Below are positions 18,848-26,941 of a stretch of 64,000 nucleotides of DNA, in pieces; within the stretch, counting starts at the first letter, position 1; each line of letters opens with the position of its first letter. The notes under the pieces are model-generated. The model was not told where the DNA came from and did not search any database. It saw only the letters and a program-made list of their open reading frames with translations. A program made the position numbers and the translations under genes. This stretch comes from Marinomonas algicola (GTDB lineage: Bacteria > Pseudomonadota > Gammaproteobacteria > Pseudomonadales > Marinomonadaceae): assembly GCF_014805825.1 (NCBI RefSeq), contig NZ_CP061941.1, positions 2,976,001-3,040,000 of the forward strand, read 5' to 3'.

Positions 18848-21406
18848 TTATTGCTTCTCCAATAATTCATTAATAGCCATATTCGCAATTGGTCGACTAA
18901 AGACATATCCTTGCATTTCATCGCAGTGCAATTCGGTAAGTATGGCTTTTTGCTCCAAGGTCTCAACGCCCTCGGCGATGACTTTTAAGTTTAGATGGTG
19001 CGCCAAACTGATAATAGAAGCGACGATTCCTTTGTCTTTTGCTGAGTGATTAATATCCTTAATAAAGCTTCTGTCTATTTTAATGGTATTAACAGACAAA
19101 TCTTTGACCCTACTCAGTGATGAGTACCCCGTACCAAAATCGTCAATAGATAAATGAATACCCATATTTTGAAAAGCCAACATCTGTTTTTCGGCTAACC
19201 TTTGATTCTCCATCATTGAGCTTTCAGTAATTTCAAATTCTAAGTTTTCTGCTTTAAACCCCGTTTCCTCCAGAATACTTGCCACTCTTAAAGGTAAGTT
19301 TTCTTGAGCAATTTGAACGGCCGATAAATTCAAAGCCAAACGGCCAGTAATTTGTTTAGTGTCCCACCACTCTTTTGACTCTTTACAGGCTTTTCTCAAA
19401 ATGGCTTCGCCAAGACGCACGATATGCCCCGTTTCTTCTGCCAAAGAGATAAACATATCTGGAGGAATTAACCCGTGCTTAGGATGATTCCAACGGACGA
19501 GTGCTTCTAATCCATCAATTTTACCTGTTGAAAGCGTCACTTTTGGTTGATAGTTAATCAAGAACTGGTCATTAGTAACAAGGTTATGCAGCTGCTGTTC
19601 TAATTCCAAACGAAATAAAGAACGATGATCCATTTCTTTCGTATAAAACTGTATATTGTTACGCCCTAACGATTTGGCATGATACATGGCAATATCAGCA
19701 TGCCTCAAAAGGTCCTTGTAATTATTACTATCATCAGGGTAAGCCGTTATTCCGATACTTGCCGAAAGGCTTACCTGAGAGCCGGCTAAATTTAGCGGCT
19801 TTGCTATGTAACTTAATATACGTTCTGCAATAGGCAAAATTTCACTGGTATGATTCACCTGTTCCAATATAAGAGCAAACTCATCCGCCCCTAAACGTGC
19901 TGCGGTATCACAATCTCTTATCGAACTGGACAAACGCTTTCCAATTTCCTTAAGTAAAATGTCGCCAGAAGCATGACCCAAGGTATCATTTATGCTTTTA
20001 AAATTATCTAAATCTAAGAAAACTACTGCCATTTGATGCTTATTACGATGAGCTACATCAATGGCATGCTGAATGCGTTCCATAAAAAGTGTTCTATTTG
20101 GTAACCCAGTAAGACTATCGTAATTAGCTAAATAACGCAGTTTGTCTTCCGCATTTTTACGATAAGTAATATCAGTAAAAGCACCAATAAAATGGGTAAC
20201 CACATTCGTTTGATCTCTTAGCACACTGATATTAAGTTCTTGAGGAAAGTAATTGCCTTGTTTATCAACGCCCCACACTTCTTCACGACTGTAAGTATCA
20301 TTTTTCGTATTACTTAACAGTTGGCCAGCAAACATATGCAATACTTCTTTATATGGCTCACCCATTAATGTAAGCAATGATTTTCCGAGCACATCCTCAG
20401 CGGTAAACTCAGTAATAGTCGTAAACGCTGTATTTATTTTTAGTATTTTCCAATTATGATCACACACCCAGACCGCATCAAAAATATTTTCGAAAGACTT
20501 TGCCGCCAGTAAAAGGTCTTGCTCTGCTTGTTTTAAACGAGAAATGTTTTTTAAGGTTCCAGATATTCTAATTGGTTGGTTATTAGGGTCACGATTAACC
20601 ACCTTACCTCTTAACAACAGCCACACCCATTCATCTCGATCGCTTTTGGAACGAAAAGTGGCTTCAAAATATTCAGCTTCATTTTTTAAATGATCAAAAA
20701 AACTTTTCTTAAGATCCACAAAATCTTCGGTATGTATAAGAGGTTGAAAGGCGTCGATGTGGCTAAAAATTGGAATGTCTTCCAGCTTCAGAGGCAATGG
20801 ATTTTTACGTCTAAACTCACCATTTGTTAAATTCCAATCCCAAAGCTCATCGCCACTTCCCCACAAAGAAAGCTGAAGGCGCTCTTGATTCTCTTGAACT
20901 TCTTCAATATAACGCTGAATTCGATTTTGCTGCTCTAATCTATCTTTCTCATGCGACGAATTGCGGTTTTCCATTTCTAAATATTGTTTGTTCAATAATA
21001 AAGTCATGAAGTCACGATGTTGTTTCATCTCTAAATGACTTTTTATTTTCGCTCTTAAAATGGGTAAACAAATCGGCTTTGTAAAATAATCTACTGCACC
21101 TAATTCAAGCCCTTTAATTTGCTCTTGCTCTGAAGAAGAGGCTGTGACGAAGATGATGGGAATGTTTTCACACTGCTTGTACTCTTTTATTTTCTCGAAT
21201 ACTTCATATCCATCCATTTCTGGCATAGAAATATCCAATAGAATCAAATCGGGAGGATTTTTAGAACTGACAATTTTTAACGCTTTTATACCATTAGTAG
21301 CCACCAAGGTAGTGTAATCATCCTTTAATGCATTCAGCATCATTTTAAGATTAATGGTTTCGTCATCTACAACGAGAATTTTATGACGATGTACCGCTTG
21401 AACCAT
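18848..21406 (-). CDS. Response regulator with PAS, GGDEF and EAL domains (c-di-GMP turnover)
   Basis: 852 residues. Receiver domain 9-128 with phospho-acceptor Asp58 (LILLDISMPEMDGYE) and conserved Lys110; a coiled-coil linker about 140-180; two PAS domains about 183-296 and 300-420; GGDEF domain about 425-590 in which the signature reads GADEF (506-510); EAL domain about 600-850 with intact EAL (634-636), NLSAVQ, DDFGTG (755-760) and EGVET. The EAL motifs suggest a working c-di-GMP phosphodiesterase, while the Gly-to-Ala change in GGDEF may lower or alter cyclase activity. A good AGGA site precedes the ATG. It follows the hybrid kinase by 22 bases and is probably its output partner. Confidence 0.93.
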   Translation of the reverse strand: MVQAVHRHKILVVDDETINLKMMLNALKDDYTTLVATNGIKALKIVSSKNPPDLILLDISMPEMDGYEVFEKIKEYKQCENIPIIFVTASSSEQEQIKGLELGAVDYFTKPICLPILRAKIKSHLEMKQHRDFMTLLLNKQYLEMENRNSSHEKDRLEQQNRIQRYIEEVQENQERLQLSLWGSGDELWDWNLTNGEFRRKNPLPLKLEDIPIFSHIDAFQPLIHTEDFVDLKKSFFDHLKNEAEYFEATFRSKSDRDEWVWLLLRGKVVNRDPNNQPIRISGTLKNISRLKQAEQDLLLAAKSFENIFDAVWVCDHNWKILKINTAFTTITEFTAEDVLGKSLLTLMGEPYKEVLHMFAGQLLSNTKNDTYSREEVWGVDKQGNYFPQELNISVLRDQTNVVTHFIGAFTDITYRKNAEDKLRYLANYDSLTGLPNRTLFMERIQHAIDVAHRNKHQMAVVFLDLDNFKSINDTLGHASGDILLKEIGKRLSSSIRDCDTAARLGADEFALILEQVNHTSEILPIAERILSYIAKPLNLAGSQVSLSASIGITAYPDDSNNYKDLLRHADIAMYHAKSLGRNNIQFYTKEMDHRSLFRLELEQQLHNLVTNDQFLINYQPKVTLSTGKIDGLEALVRWNHPKHGLIPPDMFISLAEETGHIVRLGEAILRKACKESKEWWDTKQITGRLALNLSAVQIAQENLPLRVASILEETGFKAENLEFEITESSMMENQRLAEKQMLAFQNMGIHLSIDDFGTGYSSLSRVKDLSVNTIKIDRSFIKDINHSAKDKGIVASIISLAHHLNLKVIAEGVETLEQKAILTELHCDEMQGYVFSRPIANMAINELLEKQ

Positions 21407-21428
21407 GATAATCCTACCTTGTTAGACT

Positions 21429-24400
21429 TTATTGTAAGATGTTCTCTGACAACATTTGTTTAATTAATTGATCTACATGTTCCAATGCGATTGATGCATC
21501 GTCAAAATTAAAATGATGTAAATGCTCCTCTAATAGTAATATATAGTTGTTTTTTTCAATTGGTTTAACATGCTCTTTTATTTTTTCAAAAAGGTCAAGC
21601 GCTTCACCATCACTTGTATTAATGAGCTTTTTCAAATCCATTAAGAGCATAATGACTTCTTGATAATCAATGTCAGAAACATTCTTTATGCTATTTAGAG
21701 ACTGATTTTTCATAGGTAAAAGATAAATAACAACTTGAGATAGACTGTTTTCAGCTTGATCAAATAAGGTTGCAAAATTTTCCAATAAATCATCACTATC
21801 TTGAATTTCTTTCATTAAATCCATTTCTGAACACCCGATTAATCTCTTAGCTTGTTTCTCTATTGCATAACTTATCTTTGATAATAAATACATACCCAAA
21901 TTGGCGGACACCCCTTTTATCGCATGCGCTAATTGAGCTAAATTAGCATACTCTTTATTATCTAAATAACGTTTAAGTTGGGTATAACTGCCACTAAACT
22001 CGTTTGAAAAATCACTTAATAAAGAGCAATATAATGTTTTATTTCCATTAACTCTCTCTAAACCTAGGATCAAGTCGATGCCTAATGTTTGATTTTGCAA
22101 GAAGGATACGTCGTCCATTGATTCATTATTATGGTCACTAATGGGTAGGAAAGCGCGTTCTGCAGGAGCGATCCACAAGCCTAAAACGTCCCAAAGTTGA
22201 TTCACATCTAAAGGTTTACTTAAATAGTCATTAAAGCCAGCCTCTTTGCACTCATCAATCACGCCTTTCATCGTATTAGCGGTAATGGCAATAATAGGTA
22301 ATTTTTCGATTTTCAATTGTTGACGAATAAACTTGGTCGCTTCAACACCACCCATAACAGGCATCTGTAAGTCCATCAAAATTAAATCAAAACATTCATC
22401 TTCTAAAATTTCGACCGCTTGTTTGCCGTTATCGGCTAACTGAATTCGCACCCCTCCACTGACTAGAATTTCACTAAGAATTTGTTGATTAATCACTACA
22501 TCCTCGACGATCAGGACTTTCGCCCCTCCAACCTTTATCTGATTTAATTGACGTCGTTTAAAGTCTTCAATGCCGCTGTTATCCGAAGACAGTTGTAATT
22601 CTTTTGGGTAGCCTAAAGTAGACATAATGGCATTAAACAGCTTAGAAGGCTTAATCGGTCTTTCTATGATTTGAATAACCGTAACGGTATCCACTTCTTT
22701 TTTTACCTCTGCAATAAATGCAATTGGGATAGTGAGCAAAAGATTATATTCAGCAATACTGTCAATCAATAATTTATGTGTCAGACTAAGTTGAAGAGGA
22801 ATATCGATCAACGCCATCCCAAACTCATACATGGATGAACTCTTTGAGAGCAAATCTTGAGCTTGTTTTAATGTTTCAACAAACACAACTGAAAAGCCCA
22901 TTGTCGTCAACATGGACATCATCATTGTAGTCTGGCTTCCTCGGCTGCAAACACAGAGGATATCTGTGGTTGCCTTTTTTTCTGGGAGCAAAGGGAAAAC
23001 CAGTTGTTCAATATCCGTGTCAATACCAAGCTTTACATTTAACGTAAAGACCGATCCACGATCGACTTTGCTTTTTACCTGTATCCAGCCTTCCATTAAT
23101 TCGCTTAACTTTTGACTTATAGCCAAACCCAGGCCTGTCCCTCCGTATTTTCGAGTAGTAGAAACATCCCCCTGATAAAAGGCATCAAAAAGTGTTGGTA
23201 TTCTTCCTTCTTCAATGCCGACACCGGTATCTTCAACTATAAATGTTAAGAAAACGTCACTTTCAGATTGAAAAGTACAACGCACTTTCAATTGGACGCT
23301 TCCACTGTGAGTAAATTTCAGCGCATTATTAATAAGATTAATAAGTATTTGATTGAGACGTAAATCATCACCAACGACTCTTCTGGGTACACTTTTATCA
23401 ATAATCAACGCAAAGTCGAGCTGCTTCAAATTAAATTTACTACTAAATAGATCGATGTGTTTTTCAAGGCTCGGTAACAGCTCAAACGGTTTATTTTCTA
23501 ACTCAATTTTGCCCGCTGATATTTTTGAAAAGTCCAGAACATCATTTATAATATGAACCAATGCTTCCGATGCTGTGTCTGCTTTATCAATATAACCACT
23601 AAGAGTTGGAGTAAGCTGTTGCTCTCTCATTAAATAAATTAATCCGGTAATCGCATGCACTGGTGTACGAATTTCATGGCTCATATTGGCTAAAAAGTCA
23701 CTTTTAGCCTGCGTAGCAGATTCCGCTCTCTCTTTCTGCTCCTGTAATAGTTTTTGACTCATTTCAAGCCTAGACATCATTAAATTAAATATATGGCCTA
23801 TATTGCCAATTAAGTCATTTCTATTTTCAGTTAATACCCTTTCATGTAAGTGTCCTTTTTCTGTAATCGCCATCATGGTATGAACGAGACCGGATAAGCG
23901 TTTTCGAATAATGTAGTAAAGGCTCCACTGCAGTAACAGTATAAGAAGCGTACAAAAAACCATGAAAACAATACTTCTATGAATAATTTGAGAAGACGTA
24001 TTTTCCAATTCCAGAATATGTTTTTTAGAATCCTGAGTTGCGTAAACAACACGGTCTGACGCGACTTCAAACAACCAATAATTACGAAAAGCGATTTCAC
24101 TTTTCACTTCATTAAGATTATTAAATATATCTTCCGAATCTTCCATTAGCCGTTGCAATTGAATAGGGCTGGACGTTCCTAATACTTCATTAATTATATC
24201 GATTATGATTTCTGCATTCTCTTTATAAAGACCCAGTAATTTTGCGTCCATAGAATCTGGCCAGGCGCTTTCTATATCCGACTTAATTTTCAACAAACTT
24301 TCTTTTATTTGTAATATTTTGTCGTAATCTCTAGATGAGTCAAAAACTAAAAATTCAAGTTCAACCATGAACGCTTGTGTTTTAAACGCACTGTCCGCTA

Positions 24401-24608
24401 ACAATTCCTTTAATGGAAGTTGAGAGTTCACCAACTTCAAAAGAGCGGCATTAGATGTTTCTGATGATTGGGATACGGCTTTTATTTGGCTGTCTAAATC
24501 ATCAAGTTTTTGCCACCACCATTGATTACTCGCAACGATAAGCAGCACCACAAGTAACGCATTCGCGATTAATAGTAAGCCTATAGAAACCGTTTTATTA
24601 GAAAGCAC
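21429..24608 (-). CDS. Hybrid sensor histidine kinase with receiver and HPt domains
   Basis: About 1059 residues from GTG 24608 (AAGGG eight bases upstream; GTG 24614 is also in frame). Two membrane helices (about 7-27 and 213-233) enclose a periplasmic helical sensor; a HAMP-like linker follows; HisKA with phospho-His near 311 (MSHEIRTP); HATPase with N-box LINNALKF, DTGVGI and GGTGLGLAIS; a degenerate receiver (about 545-660) lacking the N-terminal acidic pair; a complete receiver (about 695-815, LILMDLQMPVMGG); and a C-terminal HPt with HAIKGVSANLG. This is an ArcB/BarA-like phosphorelay chain, read in operon with a receiver-GGDEF-EAL protein. Signal unknown. Confidence 0.92.
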   Translation of the reverse strand: MLSNKTVSIGLLLIANALLVVLLIVASNQWWWQKLDDLDSQIKAVSQSSETSNAALLKLVNSQLPLKELLADSAFKTQAFMVELEFLVFDSSRDYDKILQIKESLLKIKSDIESAWPDSMDAKLLGLYKENAEIIIDIINEVLGTSSPIQLQRLMEDSEDIFNNLNEVKSEIAFRNYWLFEVASDRVVYATQDSKKHILELENTSSQIIHRSIVFMVFCTLLILLLQWSLYYIIRKRLSGLVHTMMAITEKGHLHERVLTENRNDLIGNIGHIFNLMMSRLEMSQKLLQEQKERAESATQAKSDFLANMSHEIRTPVHAITGLIYLMREQQLTPTLSGYIDKADTASEALVHIINDVLDFSKISAGKIELENKPFELLPSLEKHIDLFSSKFNLKQLDFALIIDKSVPRRVVGDDLRLNQILINLINNALKFTHSGSVQLKVRCTFQSESDVFLTFIVEDTGVGIEEGRIPTLFDAFYQGDVSTTRKYGGTGLGLAISQKLSELMEGWIQVKSKVDRGSVFTLNVKLGIDTDIEQLVFPLLPEKKATTDILCVCSRGSQTTMMMSMLTTMGFSVVFVETLKQAQDLLSKSSSMYEFGMALIDIPLQLSLTHKLLIDSIAEYNLLLTIPIAFIAEVKKEVDTVTVIQIIERPIKPSKLFNAIMSTLGYPKELQLSSDNSGIEDFKRRQLNQIKVGGAKVLIVEDVVINQQILSEILVSGGVRIQLADNGKQAVEILEDECFDLILMDLQMPVMGGVEATKFIRQQLKIEKLPIIAITANTMKGVIDECKEAGFNDYLSKPLDVNQLWDVLGLWIAPAERAFLPISDHNNESMDDVSFLQNQTLGIDLILGLERVNGNKTLYCSLLSDFSNEFSGSYTQLKRYLDNKEYANLAQLAHAIKGVSANLGMYLLSKISYAIEKQAKRLIGCSEMDLMKEIQDSDDLLENFATLFDQAENSLSQVVIYLLPMKNQSLNSIKNVSDIDYQEVIMLLMDLKKLINTSDGEALDLFEKIKEHVKPIEKNNYILLLEEHLHHFNFDDASIALEHVDQLIKQMLSENILQ

Positions 24609-24852
24609 TTGCACTACCCTTAAAATTGGAAGATCAAGGTATTAGAGACACTGTGATCATCATCACCCGAGTTATTATTAACTTAAACAAGGCATTCCTT
24701 AACTATAGAAGAACCTACAGAATACACATCAAGTTTATTCCTTTATCATCCCTGCTTTATAATCCATAGAAGACAGGTGCGAATTTTTGATGCGCATGCG
24801 ACAATATTTGAAGAATCAATTTACGCCAAAATCATAAGAGTTAAGGGTTTGT

Positions 24853-26166
24853 ATGTTATTGAATAAATGGCTAAGTTCTGTCGCCGATGTCGGAAGGGAG
24901 ATGCTGTCTCGTAAAAACGACACTCGTAAATCAAAAACATTAGAAGAGTACTGCGCAGATCTCATGTCTAACAAGGGTGAAGCGCTTGGAACCGCTATCG
25001 CTAATGAAGTTGCAGCGGCCTATCAAGCCGCCGATGATGAAAAAAAACTCAGCTTTTTTCATCATTTAATTGACTGTTATTCACCAGATCCCGATGCGGT
25101 AGTTGAACTCGCCAATGCTTACCGTAACGAGCCAAACTATGAAAGCTATGTTGCGTTAAGCAGCGCTATAGAAGCACCACGCCAAAAGCTTTTCAAACGA
25201 ATGAATATGGCCACTCAAGGTACGGAGGTAATTGTTTCCTTGCGTAAAGATTTCCTACGCTTAGTGAAAAACCACCCTGAACTAAAGCCAATCGACTTTG
25301 ACTTATTGCATTTATTAAAATCATGGTTCAACCGTGGCTTTTTAACCATCGCTGAAATTGATTGGAATACACCTGCGGTCATTTTAGAAAAACTGATTGA
25401 ATACGAAGCTGTCCACTTTATGTCGGGCTGGAACGACTTGAAAAAACGCTTGGGGCCGAACCGCCGTTGCTATGCTTTTTTCCATGCGTCTTTACCAAAT
25501 GAACCACTTATCTTTGTTGAGGTAGCGCTGGTAAATGGTTTAGCGGGATCCATTGAGCCTTTAATTGATCCAGACCCACAAAGTGAGAAGGGCGACGCCG
25601 ATGTGGATACCGCAATTTTTTATTCCATTAGTAACTGTCAAGCTGGCTTAGCAGGCATTTCTTTTGGTAATTTCTTAATAAAACAAGTCGTAATGGAATT
25701 GAAAAAAGAGTTTCCAGAGTTAACTCAGTTCTCTACACTGTCACCCATTCCAAGTTTCCGTCGTTGGTTATCACAGGAACTCGATAACAAAGAAAGTACC
25801 TTCCTCACTCAAAGTAATCGTTCCACTTTAAGCTTGTTAAGTGAAACCGATTGGTCCACCAGCCAAGAGCATTGCGAATTATTACAACCCGTGTTAACAA
25901 AGCTCTGTGCTCACTATATCGTCAACGCTAAAAAAGCAAACAAACCGTATGATCCGGTAACCCGTTTTCATTTAGGCAATGGCGCTCGTGTTGAACGTCT
26001 TAACTGGATGGGGGACAAATCCACTAAAGGATTGAGCCAATCTGCAGGCCTACTGGTCAATTATTTCTATGCCATAGATGAAGTAGAAAAAAATCATGAA
26101 GCGTTTGTTAACCAAGGGACGATCGCCTATTCAAAAGACATAAGCAAATTCCTCTTAGCAAACTAA
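24853..26166 (+). CDS. Malonyl-CoA decarboxylase
   Basis: 437 residues matching the malonyl-CoA decarboxylase (MatA/MLYCD) family, which releases CO2 from malonyl-CoA to give acetyl-CoA. An N-terminal helical domain (about 1-190) is followed by a GNAT-like catalytic domain; conserved pieces are FFHASLPNEPLIFVEVAL, FYSISNCQAGLAGISFGNFLIK, STLSPIPSFRRWL (active-site Ser region) and RFHLGNGARVERLNWMGD (active-site His region). ATG with AAGGG five bases upstream. It stands alone, with no malonate transporter or malonyl-CoA synthetase beside it, so it may act on malonyl-CoA from metabolism instead of imported malonate (inference). It is divergent from the kinase gene. Confidence 0.92.
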   Translation: MLLNKWLSSVADVGREMLSRKNDTRKSKTLEEYCADLMSNKGEALGTAIANEVAAAYQAADDEKKLSFFHHLIDCYSPDPDAVVELANAYRNEPNYESYVALSSAIEAPRQKLFKRMNMATQGTEVIVSLRKDFLRLVKNHPELKPIDFDLLHLLKSWFNRGFLTIAEIDWNTPAVILEKLIEYEAVHFMSGWNDLKKRLGPNRRCYAFFHASLPNEPLIFVEVALVNGLAGSIEPLIDPDPQSEKGDADVDTAIFYSISNCQAGLAGISFGNFLIKQVVMELKKEFPELTQFSTLSPIPSFRRWLSQELDNKESTFLTQSNRSTLSLLSETDWSTSQEHCELLQPVLTKLCAHYIVNAKKANKPYDPVTRFHLGNGARVERLNWMGDKSTKGLSQSAGLLVNYFYAIDEVEKNHEAFVNQGTIAYSKDISKFLLAN

Positions 26167-26170
26167 CGCT

Positions 26171-26554
26171 TTATTCCTCATATAATTCTAAGGGCAAGCC
26201 ATCTGGATCTTGAAAAAAAGTAAAGAGCTTGCCCGTAAACTCATCGGTTCTGATCACTTCTACTTCGACACCTTTTTCTTGCAAATAAGACGTTGTCTTT
26301 TCAACTGACTCAACGACAAAAGCCAAATGTCGTAACCCCTGAGCTTCAGGTGTCGATGGCCGCTTTGGAGGATTAACAAAAGAAAAAAGTTCTATCTGCC
26401 CTCCATCTGGTAGTCGTAGGTCCAATTTATAAGACTGCCGTGCTTCTCGGTAATTTTCAGCAATCACCTCTAATTGCAAAATTTGAGTATAAAAGTGTTT
26501 AGACACTTCGTAATCAGAGCAAATAATGGCCACATGATGAATACGCTTAAACAT
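26171..26554 (-). CDS. VOC-family protein (glyoxalase I-like, YaeR/GloA2 type)
   Basis: 127 residues forming two βαβββ modules. Likely metal ligands occur at the usual places: His in RIHHVAIIC, Glu in IELFSF, His in GLRHLAFVV and Glu in PLELYEE. Length and sequence pattern (SYKLDLRLPDGGQIELFSF, PSTPEAQGLRHLAF) resemble the small YaeR/GloA2 subgroup, whose substrate is not settled. It converges on the malonyl-CoA decarboxylase with a 4-base gap. A pentanucleotide repeat sits just upstream of its ribosome-binding site (listed separately). Confidence 0.88.
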   Translation of the reverse strand: MFKRIHHVAIICSDYEVSKHFYTQILQLEVIAENYREARQSYKLDLRLPDGGQIELFSFVNPPKRPSTPEAQGLRHLAFVVESVEKTTSYLQEKGVEVEVIRTDEFTGKLFTFFQDPDGLPLELYEE

Positions 26555-26566
26555 AGATTTCCTTCA

Positions 26567-26586
26567 TTTTCTTTTCTTTTCTTTTC
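26567..26586. repeat. Pentanucleotide simple repeat (TTTTC)x4
   Basis: Four perfect TTTTC units, reading GAAAA on the coding strand of the VOC gene, begin 13 bases upstream of its ATG, just before the ATGAAGGAAAT ribosome-binding region. Tracts of this kind can gain or lose units by slippage. Confidence 0.8.
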
Positions 26587-26674
26587 TTAGACTAAAGTCG
26601 GGGTCCCACTTTGTCATAGTACTGTTAAATTAGGCTTGCAAATAAAAATAATTATAATTTAAAGGAGATCGCCT

Positions 26675-26935
26675 GTGGCAGATCAAAACAGCAACGCTAA
26701 AAACTATTGGAAGGCAAACGTCAGACTGATTTTAGGCAGTTTATTCGTTTGGGCTTTCGTTTCTTATGGCTGCGGTATTCTATTACGCCCTCTACTCTCT
26801 GGTATTGAGATTGGAGGCGCTGACCTCGGTTTTTGGTTTGCCCAACAGGGCTCCATTATTACCTTTATGGGGATTATTTTCCATTACGCATGGAAAATGA
26901 ATAAGTTAGATAAAGAATATGGACTTGAGGAGTAA
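26675..26935 (+). CDS. DUF4212 small subunit of a sodium/solute symporter
   Basis: 86 residues with two membrane helices (about 17-36 and 55-73). The pattern NYWKANVRLILGSLFVWAFVSYG, then GFWFAQQGSIITF, is typical of DUF4212, which is found directly upstream of VC_2705-type symporters. The start is GTG 26675, supported by a strong AAAGGAGA seven bases before it. The large symporter gene begins 6 bases after the stop, so the two are cotranscribed and presumably form one carrier, similar in layout to the yjcH-actP acetate permease pair of E. coli but with a different small subunit. Confidence 0.92.
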   Translation: MADQNSNAKNYWKANVRLILGSLFVWAFVSYGCGILLRPLLSGIEIGGADLGFWFAQQGSIITFMGIIFHYAWKMNKLDKEYGLEE

Positions 26936-26941
26936 GCAACC

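Noticed and set aside
23873..24100. 75-codon minus-strand hydrophobic frame inside the hybrid kinase gene
   Set aside because: Out-of-frame shadow of the kinase's second membrane helix region.
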